From Clostridium ganghwense (lineage in GTDB: Bacteria > Bacillota > Clostridia > Clostridiales > Clostridiaceae), in assembly GCF_026735165.1 (NCBI RefSeq), contig NZ_JAPQES010000003.1:310001-374000 (forward strand): a stretch of DNA of 64,000 nucleotides. Reading direction: 5' to 3'. The notes below the pieces were generated by a model. The model saw only the letters and a list, made by a program, of their open reading frames with translations, was not told where the DNA came from and did no database searches. A program made the translations under genes and the position numbers. Below are positions 28,585-39,331 of the stretch, in pieces (position 1 is the stretch's first letter; each line of letters opens with the position of its first letter).

Positions 28585-29739
28585 CTATTTTATAGCATCA
28601 GTTGTAAAAGTTTTAGCTTCTTCTGGTTTTTGTGGAACTGTTATTTTTCCTTCTTTAATAGCAGCCGCATATTTATCTACTAATTGTATAGCATCGTTAG
28701 ATACATTTTGTTTAACTATATCTTTTACATCATCTGGAATTTCACCTCTTGAAGTTGGAGCTATACCAACACCATCTTCTTTAAGTCCAAATACTTTATT
28801 AATACCGCCTTTAAAGTTTCCTTCAACTACTTCTTTTGCAGCTAAATATGTTGCAGTATCAACTCTTTTTATCATACTTGTAAGTATTACATCAGCATAC
28901 ATAGGTTTTTTATTAGCATCTGTAATTGTTAATACTTGGTCTTGGTCAACACCTATTGACCAAACTTGTTTTCCACCATCTTTAATTTCTTTAGCTGCTT
29001 TAAATAATCCTAATCCTACTCCACCAGCTGCATGGAATACTATATCACAATCTTCACCATATAATCCTTTTGCAAGTTCATAACCTTTATTTGCATCACC
29101 AAAGCTATCAGCATATTTAACAACTACCTTTATGTCTGGATTTACAGCTCTTGCTCCAGCTATGTATCCTGCTTCAAATCTTCCTATTAATGGACCTTCT
29201 TTTCCACCTATGAATCCTATTTTGTTAGTTTTAGTAGTTTTTGCAGCTATTGCACCTACCAAAAACGATCCTTCTTCTTCTTTAAATGTTAAATATTGAA
29301 CATTTCCAAGATAATCTTTTTTCTCATTTGGTACAGAGTCAACTATTGCAAAGTTTTTGTCTTTTGCTTGTGTAGCTACTTCTTTTAAAGCTTCCGCCAT
29401 TTGATATCCAATAGCAAATGTTAAATCTGAATTTGCATCTAAGGCTAAAGTTTGAAGATGTGGAACAAAGTTTTCCTTTTGAGTTGATTCAAGTGGTTTA
29501 TACTGAAAACCAAATTCTTCTTGTGCTTTCTTGATACCTTCATTAGCAGCTTGGTTAAATGATTTATCATTTAATCCACCTTCATCCGTTGAAAGACCTA
29601 TTCTTACGTCTGATTTTTGTGCCTTTTGTTCTTGACCTGGTTTCTTTTCTGTGTTCTCAGTTTTTCCAGCACAGCCAGCAAATAAAGACGCTACCACTGC
29701 AACTGTTGCTAGCATTGCAACTAATCTTCTTTTTTTCAT
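28585..29739 (-). CDS. BMP-family substrate-binding lipoprotein
   Basis: Extracellular lipoprotein of 384 aa that captures nucleosides for the ABC importer. Signal peptide with lipobox SLFAGC (lipidated Cys about residue 22), then RIGLSTDEGGLNDKSFNQAA, FAIGYQMAEAL, GSFLVGAIAAKTTKTNKIGF, and VFHAAGGVGLGLFKAA with VDQDQV, all characteristic of BmpA/PnrA/NupN proteins. Good ribosome site AGGAGGGG. Purine nucleosides are the usual ligands of the family; exact specificity is inferred. Confidence 0.93.
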   Translation of the reverse strand: MKKRRLVAMLATVAVVASLFAGCAGKTENTEKKPGQEQKAQKSDVRIGLSTDEGGLNDKSFNQAANEGIKKAQEEFGFQYKPLESTQKENFVPHLQTLALDANSDLTFAIGYQMAEALKEVATQAKDKNFAIVDSVPNEKKDYLGNVQYLTFKEEEGSFLVGAIAAKTTKTNKIGFIGGKEGPLIGRFEAGYIAGARAVNPDIKVVVKYADSFGDANKGYELAKGLYGEDCDIVFHAAGGVGLGLFKAAKEIKDGGKQVWSIGVDQDQVLTITDANKKPMYADVILTSMIKRVDTATYLAAKEVVEGNFKGGINKVFGLKEDGVGIAPTSRGEIPDDVKDIVKQNVSNDAIQLVDKYAAAIKEGKITVPQKPEEAKTFTTDAIK

Positions 29740-29834
29740 TTACTACCCCTCCTAAGACTAACTTAATTAGATTAAGTAAAGGTTTACAATATGAAACCGC
29801 TTACCTAAAAAATTATTTGTTGCTCAAGGTTAAA

Positions 29835-29878
29835 TTTTATAGAAAAAATAATAAATATTGTTTAAACTTTCTATAAAA
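29835..29878 (-). promoter_or_regulatory. Leader hairpin before the lipoprotein gene
   Basis: Perfect 11-bp stem TTTTATAGAAA / TTTCTATAAAA in the 5' leader, 22 nt loop, no poly-U. It may stabilise the mRNA. I looked for a purine riboswitch here and did not find its conserved loops. Confidence 0.45.
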
Positions 29879-29889
29879 TCATTACTTAT

Positions 29890-29918
29890 ATGATACGATA
29901 TTAATATGTAAAAATCAA
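29890..29918 (-). promoter_or_regulatory. Promoter of the nucleoside transporter operon
   Basis: TTGATT (29913-29918) and TATCAT (29890-29895) with 17-nt spacing on the minus strand, about 150 nt before the lipoprotein start. Spacer 29740-30055 has no gene. Confidence 0.6.
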
Positions 29919-29997
29919 GTAAAACTTTTAATTTACTTCTCTAATACTCTTCATTAATTAGTATGTTTAAAATCATTAAAAATTATTAGTAAATAAT

Positions 29998-30041
29998 AAA
30001 AAAAGACTTCATTTTTTCATAAAATAAAGTCTTTTTTTATC
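29998..30041 (-). terminator. Terminator after the second gap gene
   Basis: AAAAAAGACTT / AAGTCTTTTTTT stem with AT-rich loop, T7 tract on the minus strand reading away from the gap gene. Confidence 0.75.
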
Positions 30042-30055
30042 AAATATAAATTTTT

Positions 30056-31063
<1,008 letters not shown>

Positions 31064-31210
31064 TTAAAATTACCTCCTACAATACTTTTAATAATTTTAT
31101 TTATATATTATATATATATATCTAATTTTAATTATCTATATTAGTGTTCTCATTTTTCGTTATATTTATAATCGCTTTAAAAGATGTAATTTATAATTTA
31201 CTATAACGTA

Positions 31211-31257
31211 AAAAAACACATCTATCTTGTTATTTATACAAGATAAATGTGTTTTTA
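31211..31257 (-). terminator. Terminator between the two gap genes
   Basis: AAAAACACAT.TATCTTGT / ACAAGATA.ATGTGTTTTT stem, T-tract on the minus strand. It ends the cggR-gap transcript. The rest of spacer 31064-31306 contains no gene. Confidence 0.85.
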
Positions 31258-31306
31258 TATTTTAGTACATATACAGTAATTTTTATTAAACTTGTCCTAT
31301 TTTAAA

Positions 31307-32311
31307 TTATTTTGCAAGGTTTGCAAAGTATTTTAAAGTTCTGATTAATTGTGAAGTATATGACATTTCATTATCATACCAAGAAGCAACTTTAACTAAT
31401 TGTTGTCCATCAACTTCCATAATCTTAGTTTGAGTTCCATCAAATAATGATCCAAAGTTAATTCCTACTATATCTGATGATACAATTGGATCTTCAGTAT
31501 ATCCGAATGATTCATTAGAAGCAGCTTCCATAGCAGCATTAACTTCTTCAACAGTAACCTTTTTATCTAAAGTACATACTACTTCAGTTAATGAACCAGT
31601 TATAACTGGAACTCTTTGAGCGTTTCCATCTAACTTACCAGCTAATTCTGGAATAACTAAAGCGATAGCTTTAGCAGCTCCAGTTGAGTTTGGAATAATG
31701 CTTGCAGCTGCAGCTCTTGCTCTTCTTAAATCACCTTTTTTGTGTGGAGCATCTAAAGTATTTTGGTCATTTGTGTAAGCGTGGATTGTAGTCATGAATC
31801 CTTTAGTTAATCCAAAGCTGTCATTTAAAACTTTAGCCATTGGAGCTAAGCAGTTAGTAGTACATGAAGCACCTGATATAACTGTTTCATCTCCTTTTAA
31901 TATATCATGGTTTACGTTGAAAACTACAGTTGGAAGGTCGCTACCAGCAGGAGCTGATATAACAACTTTCTTAGCACCAGCTTTTACATGAGCTGAAGCT
32001 TTTTCTTTTGAAGCAAAGAAACCAGTACATTCTAAAACTATGTCTACTCCTAATTCTCCCCAAGGTAAGTTTTCTGGGTTAGCTTCTGCAGTAACTTTTA
32101 TTTCTTTTCCGTTAACTATGAAAGCTCCTTCTTTAACTTCGATTTCACCATTGAATCTTCCTTGAGCTGAATCATATTTGAATAAGTGAGCTAAAGTTTT
32201 AGCATCTGTTAAATCATTTATTGCAACCACTTCAAATTCTGGGTTGTCAATCATTAATCTTAATGCTAATCTTCCTATTCTTCCAAAACCATTAATAGCT
32301 ACTTTTGTCAT
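31307..32311 (-). CDS. gap: Glyceraldehyde-3-phosphate dehydrogenase (main glycolytic copy)
   Basis: 334 aa, NAD-type: [34 protein letters not shown] with the NAD-selecting Asp, catalytic Cys in [47 protein letters not shown] and [12 protein letters not shown]. It lies directly after cggR (about 60 nt) and before a terminator, so cggR-gap form a bicistronic CggR-controlled unit. Excellent ribosome site (GGAGGTAA). Confidence 0.97.
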   Translation of the reverse strand: MTKVAINGFGRIGRLALRLMIDNPEFEVVAINDLTDAKTLAHLFKYDSAQGRFNGEIEVKEGAFIVNGKEIKVTAEANPENLPWGELGVDIVLECTGFFASKEKASAHVKAGAKKVVISAPAGSDLPTVVFNVNHDILKGDETVISGASCTTNCLAPMAKVLNDSFGLTKGFMTTIHAYTNDQNTLDAPHKKGDLRRARAAAASIIPNSTGAAKAIALVIPELAGKLDGNAQRVPVITGSLTEVVCTLDKKVTVEEVNAAMEAASNESFGYTEDPIVSSDIVGINFGSLFDGTQTKIMEVDGQQLVKVASWYDNEMSYTSQLIRTLKYFANLAK

Positions 32312-32372
32312 TAAAATTACCTCCTAAAATTTTTATATCAATATATTTTTAATATAATTTTAACTGTTTTAT

Positions 32373-33422
32373 TTAAATGGATTTATTATCTTGTTCCTTT
32401 TTTATAATGTTTATAATCTCTTTCGCAGCACCTTCGTCTGTTATTAAGATATTTTTTGCATTATATCTTTGAACACCAATAATTGCTTCTGCTTTACTCT
32501 TACCTCCAGCAATAGAAATGCGATATTCTATCCGTTTAGTATCTTCACTTTTTATTCCAGCAGTATGGCTTAAAAAAACAATATTTCCTTTCCTGTCAAA
32601 ATAACATCCAAAGGCTTCTCCAACTGCTCCATCTTCTTTAAGTTCGCTTATTTTTTCTTCTTTGCTTCCTCTTCTTCTTGCCATTTCATCAGCTTTACCT
32701 ATTCCATAAACTAATACATTAGCTTTACCTATGCTTTCTTGTACTTCCTTTATACTTTCCTCATTTAATATAGCAAATATTTCGGCATAGTCAACATTTT
32801 CCAAGAGTTGAAGCATTTTATAATCAGCTGATAACTTCTCTGCAAGCTTAGCAACTAAAGTATTTGCTTGTATTTCAACATTTCTTCCTAGCCCACCTCT
32901 TGCAGGCACAACCAGTAGATGTCTATAGTCACTTGTTTTAGGCATATTATCAACCATTTTTTTTATAGTTGTACCACCAGTTAAAGCTATTATCATTTTA
33001 TCGTCTAGTAAATCTTTTATATAGTTAGCGGCACTTTTGCCCATTTCATCTAAAACAAGTTCATTTTCGTCAACATTACCTGGAACAACCATAACATCTT
33101 TTAAATCCAAATGTTTTCTTAAAAAGTCCTCCATCTCAGCTAAACCTTTTAATTCATGAACAAACTCTTTTAATTTTTCTAAGATTTCTCTTCCTTCTGG
33201 AGTCACTGTCATTCCATCACTGTTAATATCTATTAAATTTTGTTTTTTGAAGAAACTAACCTCATTTCTTACTACTCTCTCACCAATTCCCAAATAATTA
33301 GCAAGCATTCTTCTACCTATTGGTTGGTTATAATATATTGTTGTAAGGATATTATATCTTTTATCTAATAACTCCAATAATTCTGGTACTATCTTTTTCT
33401 GAATTTCTAGGTTATATTGCAA
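32373..33422 (-). CDS. cggR: Central glycolytic genes regulator CggR (SorC family)
   Basis: Repressor of 349 aa. N-terminal winged helix (about 1-90) with IGRRMLANYLGIGERVVRNE and FFKKQNLIDI as recognition region. The C-terminal SorC sugar-phosphate domain (about 90-349) contains ALTGGTTIKKMVDNM, VVPARGGLGRNVEIQANT, RRRGSKEEKI and EAFGCYFD. Close to B. subtilis CggR in order and motifs; effector there is fructose-1,6-bisphosphate. A TTG start (33420-33422) preceded by AAAGAGGTG gives the expected N-terminus (QYNLEIQKKIVPELL). The longer GTG start at 33455 would sit in the operator and is rejected. Confidence 0.93.
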   Translation of the reverse strand: MQYNLEIQKKIVPELLELLDKRYNILTTIYYNQPIGRRMLANYLGIGERVVRNEVSFFKKQNLIDINSDGMTVTPEGREILEKLKEFVHELKGLAEMEDFLRKHLDLKDVMVVPGNVDENELVLDEMGKSAANYIKDLLDDKMIIALTGGTTIKKMVDNMPKTSDYRHLLVVPARGGLGRNVEIQANTLVAKLAEKLSADYKMLQLLENVDYAEIFAILNEESIKEVQESIGKANVLVYGIGKADEMARRRGSKEEKISELKEDGAVGEAFGCYFDRKGNIVFLSHTAGIKSEDTKRIEYRISIAGGKSKAEAIIGVQRYNAKNILITDEGAAKEIINIIKKEQDNKSI

Positions 33423-33446
33423 ACAAAACACCTCTTTGGTCGTTTC

Positions 33447-33485
33447 ATGTCCCACTTGTTTAATTTACGTCCCACTATTATTATA
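33447..33485 (-). promoter_or_regulatory. CggR-type operator and promoter of cggR-gap
   Basis: GTGGGACGT (33467-33475) and GTGGGACAT (33447-33455) on the minus strand, 20 bp apart, begin 4 bp after TATAAT (33480-33485); TTTTAA lies 17 bp upstream of that. It overlaps the expected start of transcription, so bound CggR would block the promoter or elongation (autoregulation). Same layout as at pgk. Confidence 0.85.
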
Positions 33486-33572
33486 AACTGAATATAGATT
33501 TTTTAAAAGGTATTTTCAAAAAAAATATTGTTAATTTTTTTTCCATATACCATTATCACTATTTTTTTGTAT

Positions 33573-33595
33573 AAAAAAATCCCCTAAAGGGGACT
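33573..33595 (-). terminator. Terminator after the Cache-GGDEF gene
   Basis: GTCCCCTTTAGGGGAT stem followed by TTTTTT on the minus strand. Confidence 0.8.
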
Positions 33596-33640
33596 ATCAA
33601 TAAAGTGGTTTCTACCATATTTCTTTTTTATCTAGTAAAG

Positions 33641-35044
33641 TTATATCTCTATTCTGTCTCTTCCATTTGCCTTTGCACTATACAAAAGCTCGTCTGCCTT
33701 TTTAACTAATTCTATTGGGGTTTCTATATCTAATTGTACAACTCCTCCACTAATAGTAATTCTTAATTCTTTATAATCAAAAATTAATTCTTTGATTTCT
33801 TTTCTAATTTTTTCTGCTATCTTGTATGTATTTTCTAAATTTTGTTGTGGCAGAATAGATAAGAATTCTTCTCCTCCATACCTTCCAACAATACCTGCTT
33901 GTCCAACATGAGTTTCAATACATTTTGCAACTGTTTCTAAAACCTTATCTCCACATTGATGCCCATAAATATCATTTACTTTTTTAAAATGGTCTATATC
34001 TAACATAATAATAGAAAGCGGTTTTTGTTCTTCATTTGCTCTTTTTATTTCTTTTTCCAAGTTCTCGTACATATATTTATGATTATACAAACCAGTAAGT
34101 CCATCTGTAATACTAATTTTTTTCAACTCATTATTCATCTCTTTAATTTTATTTTCTATTTCATTTCTCTCTTTAATCATATTATTAGCAGAATTAGCTA
34201 ATTGTTTTAATTCTGAGTAATAAATTTTATCAACATCAATCTCCACATATTCACTTGAAGCCTTCTCAAAAAAAGAAAAGAAAACTTTAAAGCTTTTATC
34301 AATTAAATCCTTTATAATTTTTGCCAATATACCCACTAATAAAATGAGACTAAGCACAATAATACTTATCTTAATTATCCTTGTTTTCACTTCTTTTTCC
34401 ATTTCAATTCGCTTTGCATTAATAACGGCTTCAATCTCATCAGTATAAATTCCTGTTCCAATAACCCATTGCCATTCTGGAATCGCCTTAACAAAATATA
34501 ATTTTTCAGAAGTCTTGTCTGAATTTTTTTTAAACCAATTCTGTTTTGTAAAAGCTCCTTCAGGATTTTGTTTAGCAATCATTATTTCTTCTTGAACAAA
34601 TTTTATACCATTGTCATCTTTCAAATCCCACAAATTTTTTCCAACTACTTTTGGAAACATACCATTAACTAGCTCTATCCCTTTATAATTTACAATAAAT
34701 ATATATTGATCATTGTTATATCCAAAACGAATTTGTGAAATTCTTTTACAGATTTTATCTTGCAGATGTTTTTGAACAATATCTTCTTTTAATTTTGCTT
34801 CTGTTTGAGCTTTTTCAAATTCAATATACTCAATAATTCTATTTACTTCATTTTTTAAAAGTATTTGCTGATTTTGTATATATTCATTCCTTAAAATTTT
34901 AGCTTCATCATTGAATCGTGAATATTCTCTATTTATCCACATATACCCCAAAACCAATCCAGTAATAACCACAAATGTAATCATGTGTACAAAAATAGAT
35001 CTTACTATGCTGCGTCTTATTTTTCTCACCTTGCTTTCATACAA
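33641..35044 (-). CDS. Cache-domain diguanylate cyclase
   Basis: Membrane sensor of 467 aa. N-terminal helix (about 12-35), an extracytoplasmic single-Cache domain (about 40-215, with DQYIFIVNYKGIELVNG, VGKNLWDLKD and WQWVIGTGIYTDEIE), second helix (about 225-245), linker with coiled coil, and a C-terminal GGDEF domain (about 305-467) with catalytic GRYGGEEFLSILP and ITDGLTGLYNHKYM. It makes c-di-GMP in response to an extracellular ligand. No RxxD inhibitory site at the usual position. Start uncertain: TTG at 35044 or GTG at 35029, both with weak ribosome sites. Confidence 0.9.
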   Translation of the reverse strand: MYESKVRKIRRSIVRSIFVHMITFVVITGLVLGYMWINREYSRFNDEAKILRNEYIQNQQILLKNEVNRIIEYIEFEKAQTEAKLKEDIVQKHLQDKICKRISQIRFGYNNDQYIFIVNYKGIELVNGMFPKVVGKNLWDLKDDNGIKFVQEEIMIAKQNPEGAFTKQNWFKKNSDKTSEKLYFVKAIPEWQWVIGTGIYTDEIEAVINAKRIEMEKEVKTRIIKISIIVLSLILLVGILAKIIKDLIDKSFKVFFSFFEKASSEYVEIDVDKIYYSELKQLANSANNMIKERNEIENKIKEMNNELKKISITDGLTGLYNHKYMYENLEKEIKRANEEQKPLSIIMLDIDHFKKVNDIYGHQCGDKVLETVAKCIETHVGQAGIVGRYGGEEFLSILPQQNLENTYKIAEKIRKEIKELIFDYKELRITISGGVVQLDIETPIELVKKADELLYSAKANGRDRIEI

Positions 35045-35239
35045 TATATCTATATTTTCTTCTTATTATATCTATCATTTTATCATATTTAATTTAGCTA
35101 TGTAATTGCTTTATACCTTACTATATATGCTTTTTCGAATTTTTTTCAATCTTCTTTAATTTTTGTTAAAACAAGCAATATTTTATACTGCCATTAAAAA
35201 TTATCCACAAGTTTAAAATTTTATAATTTCCTAGTAAGT

Positions 35240-35272
35240 AAAAAAATCCCCCTAAAAATTAAGGGGATTTTC
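35240..35272 (-). terminator. Terminator after the 246-aa membrane protein gene
   Basis: AAAATCCCCTTAA / TTAGGGGGATTTTTTT stem on the minus strand with a strong T-tract. Confidence 0.85.
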
Positions 35273-35307
35273 TTATTTAAATATATTTTCTATAATTTTT
35301 AGCATTT

Positions 35308-36048
35308 TCACTCAATCTCTACCTTCGCCTCTTTATTAAAGGGGTTTGTCCTAACTGCTAGTGAAAATAAGTATGGATATTCTTTTTGTAAATGTTCTAT
35401 GTAATTTACCCACTCCAATATTAAATTACCATATACTCTAGATATATCATTAGAAATATGCTCTAAATCTTCTTCAGATGAATAATCTATATTTTTTCTA
35501 TTAGAAAGTTCTTCTGTAAGATGAAAAACTGACCATAATAAATCTGTAAAAGATTGATGTTCTAATAAATTAGAGTTTTGTAAAAGATTAAGCATAAATT
35601 TTCTTCTGCCAACTAAAAATTCTTTTAATCTTTTAATACCTTCTATTCCTAGTGAAAACTCAAGATTTTCATTTTTAACCTTATTTTTTAATTCTGTAAA
35701 TTCTTTTTTAGTCCACTCATCAGAAAAATTAAACGTCTCAGCTCTTTCATATAAATTAGGCTGTTCTTCAATGATTATTTTAATCAATTCATCTCCCATT
35801 TCAGCAAAAAAGCACCCTATTACCATGTTTAATTTTTCCATAAGTTCCTGCTTTTTATTATGATTTATCAATTTATTAAGTACAAAAGTAACTAATAAAG
35901 TTGAAAGGGGTAAAAAACCTAATTGTACAATAACTGTTTTAAATATGTACATATTATCTCTAAATATTAAATAATGTAGAGTATAAACTGTACAGGATAA
36001 TGCTATAAATAATATTACCAACTTCATTTTCCAATTATTTTTTTTCAA
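35308..36048 (-). CDS. Conserved-looking membrane protein of unknown function
   Basis: 246 aa. Two hydrophobic segments at the N-terminus (LVILFIALSCTVYTLHYLIF, about 9-28; and VIVQLGFLPLSTLLVTFVL, about 38-57) are followed by about 190 residues of charged, helix-rich cytoplasmic sequence with no motif I recognise. Start is probably TTG at 36046-36048 (TAGGGAT upstream); an internal ATG at codon 8 is an alternative. It stands alone with its own terminator. Confidence 0.7.
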   Translation of the reverse strand: MKKNNWKMKLVILFIALSCTVYTLHYLIFRDNMYIFKTVIVQLGFLPLSTLLVTFVLNKLINHNKKQELMEKLNMVIGCFFAEMGDELIKIIIEEQPNLYERAETFNFSDEWTKKEFTELKNKVKNENLEFSLGIEGIKRLKEFLVGRRKFMLNLLQNSNLLEHQSFTDLLWSVFHLTEELSNRKNIDYSSEEDLEHISNDISRVYGNLILEWVNYIEHLQKEYPYLFSLAVRTNPFNKEAKVEIE

Positions 36049-36126
36049 TATAATCCCTACCTATCCATTTTAAAATTTGCATAAATATAATATATCATCA
36101 TTTGAATTTTTGTCCAATATAAAAAG

Positions 36127-36164
36127 GTAAAAATTTAAAGGAAGATAAAAGTATCTCCCTTTTT
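36127..36164 (-). terminator. Terminator of the queuosine operon
   Basis: AAAGGGAGATAC / (G)TATCTTCCTTT imperfect stem and TTTTTAC on the minus strand, just after the queC stop. Confidence 0.65.
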
Positions 36165-36174
36165 GATTAATATA

Positions 36175-36831
36175 CTATTTATATAATTTTTTAAACTCTA
36201 AATATCCATTCTTTCTTAATTGGCAAGCTGGACATTCACCGCATCCATTCCCTTTGATGCCGTTATAGCAAGTTAAAGTTTCTTCTTTAACTATATCAAG
36301 TACACCTAAATCATCTGCCATTTTCCATGTTTCTGCTTTGTTAATCCACATTAGCGGAGTATGAACTACAAATTGATAATCCATAGCTAAGTTTAATGTA
36401 ACATTTAAAGACCTTATAAATACATCTCTACAATCTGGGTAACCACTAAAATCACTTTGTGATACTCCAGTTATAATGTTATTTATTCCTCTTTGCTTTG
36501 CAAATACTGCAACAAAAGTTAAAAACAACATATTTCTTCCATCAACAAAAGAGTTTGGCACCTCTCCACTTGGTGCTTCCTTATCAACTTCTATATCCGT
36601 TCTAGTTAATGAGTTTGGTGCTAATTGATTTAATAAACCTAAATCTAAAATATGATGTTCTACATTATATTTTTTACAAATATCCTTTGCACATTCTAAT
36701 TCTAATTTATGCTTTTGATTATAATCAAAAGAAACTGCTATAACCTCTTTAAATTTTTTCTTTGCCCAAAATAAACAAGTTGTACTATCTTGTCCACCAC
36801 TAAATACAACAATTGCTTTTTCTTTATTCAC
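36175..36831 (-). CDS. queC: 7-cyano-7-deazaguanine synthase QueC
   Basis: ATP-dependent enzyme of 218 aa that turns 7-carboxy-7-deazaguanine into preQ0. PP-loop [13 protein letters not shown] near the N-terminus; zinc-site cysteines in [20 protein letters not shown] near the C-terminus, all four present. Also [17 protein letters not shown] and [17 protein letters not shown] start. Last gene of the preQ1-riboswitch operon, after folE. Confidence 0.97.
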   Translation of the reverse strand: MNKEKAIVVFSGGQDSTTCLFWAKKKFKEVIAVSFDYNQKHKLELECAKDICKKYNVEHHILDLGLLNQLAPNSLTRTDIEVDKEAPSGEVPNSFVDGRNMLFLTFVAVFAKQRGINNIITGVSQSDFSGYPDCRDVFIRSLNVTLNLAMDYQFVVHTPLMWINKAETWKMADDLGVLDIVKEETLTCYNGIKGNGCGECPACQLRKNGYLEFKKLYK

Positions 36832-36861
36832 AATACAACACCATCCATTTCATTAGTATTT

Positions 36862-37449
36862 TTACTTGTACATCATCATCAATTTATTATTTAAAATTGG
36901 ATCAGTATTAAATCTTCCTCTTAATGTAGTAGTTATTGTTTTTGCATTTGTTTTCTTTATTCCTCTAGTAGTCATGCATCCATGTTCCCCTTCAATAATA
37001 ACTGCCACATCTTCTGAACCCGTTATCTTCTGCATGATTTCTACTATATCTGTTCCTATTCTTTCTTGAAGCTGTAATCTGCGTCCCACCATATCAGCTA
37101 TTCTAGCAATTTTACTTAAACCAATAACTTTCTTTTTAGGTATATATGCTACAGCTACTTTCATATTGTACATTAGAGCTAAATGATGTTCACAATGACT
37201 AAAGATTTCAATATCCTTCATAAGAACTATATCTTTATTACCGTCTTCAACACTTAAATCATCTTCAAAAGTCTTTTCAAACATTTCAGCGATTTCATCA
37301 TTTGTATAGCACATTCCTTGAAATACCTCTTCATACATTTTAGCCACACGTTTAGGAGTATCCTTAAGTCCTTCTCTATCTGGATTTTCTCCTAAAGCTA
37401 TTAACATTCCTCTTATATGCTTTTCAATTTCTTTTGTATTAATTGCCAT
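36862..37449 (-). CDS. folE: GTP cyclohydrolase I FolE
   Basis: Zn-dependent GTP cyclohydrolase I, 195 aa, forming 7,8-dihydroneopterin triphosphate, the first intermediate of both folate and queuosine synthesis. Zinc ligands are in [10 protein letters not shown] and [29 protein letters not shown] is the family N-terminal block. Its place between queE and queC indicates dedication to the deazapurine pathway. Ribosome site GAGGTG...GGGAGT before the ATG, 5 nt after queE. Confidence 0.96.
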   Translation of the reverse strand: MAINTKEIEKHIRGMLIALGENPDREGLKDTPKRVAKMYEEVFQGMCYTNDEIAEMFEKTFEDDLSVEDGNKDIVLMKDIEIFSHCEHHLALMYNMKVAVAYIPKKKVIGLSKIARIADMVGRRLQLQERIGTDIVEIMQKITGSEDVAVIIEGEHGCMTTRGIKKTNAKTITTTLRGRFNTDPILNNKLMMMYK

Positions 37450-37454
37450 ACTCC

Positions 37455-38120
37455 CTATACACCTCTTTTCTCAGGTTCCCATATTACTTTGTGAAGCTGC
37501 ATTTGCAGAGTAACTCCGTTCATTTTATTATCTTTCATATATTCAACGATGTCGTCCATATTGATTTTTCCAAATACTGGACTAATATATACATTAGTTA
37601 TATTTACAAGTTTATATTTATCAATTATATATTTAGCTCTCTCCAAATCCTCAATACTACCTGATACAAATTTAACTGTATCCTTCTTTGTTAAATATTT
37701 AAAATTATCTGTTAACATCTTATCTTCCATATTACTTGAAGGAAGCTTATAATCCATTGTAAAGCTTGGTGGATTTTCTATCTTAGAAAACTTTTCTAAA
37801 GAAACACTTCCATTTGTCTCTATCTCTATTGAAAATTCCTTATCTTTAGATAATATTTCTAATAATTCCAAAACTCCATTTTGAAGCAAAGGCTCTCCTC
37901 CAGTTAAAGTTACATTTTTAACCTCTGTAGATTTTATATGTTTATATATTTCTTCTTTAGTCATCAGTGTATAATCTACTTCTTTTTCATTAGCCCATCT
38001 TGTATCGCAGTAACTACAGTCTAAATTGCAGCCTGCAAATCTTATAAATAAAGCTAATTGTCCAGATAAACGCCCTTCTCCATTAACACTAACAAACTTT
38101 TCAACTACCTTAAACTTCAT
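37455..38120 (-). CDS. queE: 7-carboxy-7-deazaguanine synthase QueE
   Basis: Radical-SAM enzyme of 221 aa that contracts 6-carboxytetrahydropterin to 7-carboxy-7-deazaguanine. Cluster motif [13 protein letters not shown] (CX3CX2C), then [14 protein letters not shown] and [13 protein letters not shown]. It begins immediately after the queD stop codon with GAGGTGAAG as ribosome site. Confidence 0.95.
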   Translation of the reverse strand: MKFKVVEKFVSVNGEGRLSGQLALFIRFAGCNLDCSYCDTRWANEKEVDYTLMTKEEIYKHIKSTEVKNVTLTGGEPLLQNGVLELLEILSKDKEFSIEIETNGSVSLEKFSKIENPPSFTMDYKLPSSNMEDKMLTDNFKYLTKKDTVKFVSGSIEDLERAKYIIDKYKLVNITNVYISPVFGKINMDDIVEYMKDNKMNGVTLQMQLHKVIWEPEKRGV

Positions 38121-38552
38121 CTACTTCACCTCACTCTTTTCATATGCAGCACTATTTGTAGGTGTTTCATACACAGTAGCTCTTTTTACGTTATATCCCT
38201 TTTCTTTCATATGATTAAAGAAAAATGCTGCAAAGTTTTCTGCTGTTGGTCTAAAATCAACCTCTAATATCCTGAATCCATCTCCTAATAGACAATTCAA
38301 TGTTTCTTTTCTCATTGTTCCTTGTTGTATTATTAAAGCGTGGTCATAAAAATCAACTATAGCTCTAACATCTTTTTTTAAATCACCAAAGTCTATTACC
38401 ATTCCATCAAGCTGACCACCTTCTACTAATGCTTCTGACTGTACTTCAATTTCTACTTTCCATCTATGTCCATGAATATTTCCGCATTTTCCTTCATAAC
38501 CAGCAAGAAAATGGGCACTATCAAAGCTATGCTCTGCTTTTAAAATATACAT
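38121..38552 (-). CDS. queD: 6-carboxytetrahydropterin synthase QueD
   Basis: 143 aa, Zn enzyme converting dihydroneopterin triphosphate to 6-carboxytetrahydropterin. Metal-binding histidines in HSFDSAHFL and CGNIHGHRWKVEI, with Cys24-type catalytic residue in GKCGNIHGH; DFGDLKKDV and the late ETPTNSAAYEK are conserved. Strong ribosome site AGGAGGAATATAG. Confidence 0.95.
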   Translation of the reverse strand: MYILKAEHSFDSAHFLAGYEGKCGNIHGHRWKVEIEVQSEALVEGGQLDGMVIDFGDLKKDVRAIVDFYDHALIIQQGTMRKETLNCLLGDGFRILEVDFRPTAENFAAFFFNHMKEKGYNVKRATVYETPTNSAAYEKSEVK

Positions 38553-38569
38553 CTATATTCCTCCTAAAT

Positions 38570-39331
38570 TTACTTTAAAAACTTGCTTCCGTAATAACAA
38601 CATCCTATTGATCCATTAAACTGAGGATCTTCAATAGAAACTATCTGATCGTAATCCTTCTTAAGATATTCCTTTATTGCTGCATTATTTGCAACTCCAC
38701 CCGTTAAAACTAATTTTCTCCCTCTAAATTTAGTTAAAAGGGGATTTAGTCTCTTATATAAGGAATAATTAACACCTGCACACAATCTTTCTATAGTTAT
38801 TCCCTCAGCTATTTTCCCAATTAACTCTGATTCAGAAAAAACAGCACAAGTTGAATTTAACTCTACAGGATTTTCATAATGTTTACTCATATCATCAAGA
38901 GGTATTTCCAGAACACTTGCCATATTCTCTAAATATCTTCCACAGGAAGCTGCACATTTTTCATTAAGTTCTAAATCTGTAGTAAGTCCTTTTTCGATTT
39001 TAACAACCTTAACGTCTTGTCCCCCTACATCTAACAATATAAAATCCTTTAATCCTGTTTGATAAAATCCACCGTAAACATGGGCTTTTATCTCATTTAT
39101 AGCTGTAAACTTGTTTAAATCAGTATTATTTCTACCGTATCCTGTAGATACAAATCTATCAATATTATCTATATTAAGTTTCTTCAAATCCACGGTAATC
39201 TTGCCATCATAACTGCAGTAATCTCTATAAAAGGACATTGTACTTACCTTTTGTTTTTTTATTATCTTGTTATCTTCCATTACTGCAATCTTTACTTCTC
39301 TACTGCCAAGATCGATACCTAGTATTCTCAT
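38570..39331 (-). CDS. BadF/HgdC-type ATP-dependent activator of a dehydratase-like reductase
   Basis: ASKHA-fold ATPase of 253 aa. Residue blocks LGIDLGSREVKIAV (phosphate 1), LLDVGGQDVKVVKI (phosphate 2 region), KCAASCGRYLENMA and NSTCAVFSESELIG (cysteines that hold the inter-subunit [4Fe-4S] cluster in HgdC/BadG-type activators), and LTGGVANNAAIKEYL. Such activators form homodimers and inject electrons at low potential into a partner protein at the cost of ATP. The gene overlaps the dehydratase-like partner by 4 nt (ATGA) and lies just before queD in the same transcript, all under a preQ1 riboswitch. Confidence 0.88.
   Translation of the reverse strand: MRILGIDLGSREVKIAVMEDNKIIKKQKVSTMSFYRDYCSYDGKITVDLKKLNIDNIDRFVSTGYGRNNTDLNKFTAINEIKAHVYGGFYQTGLKDFILLDVGGQDVKVVKIEKGLTTDLELNEKCAASCGRYLENMASVLEIPLDDMSKHYENPVELNSTCAVFSESELIGKIAEGITIERLCAGVNYSLYKRLNPLLTKFRGRKLVLTGGVANNAAIKEYLKKDYDQIVSIEDPQFNGSIGCCYYGSKFLK

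Noticed and set aside
29740-30055. Possible purine riboswitch before the nucleoside-importer lipoprotein gene
   Set aside because: The conserved loop sequences of the purine aptamer are absent; only a simple hairpin is present.
34387-34578. Alternate-frame minus-strand open frame in the Cache-GGDEF gene
   Set aside because: Overlaps the sensor domain in another frame; no start signal.
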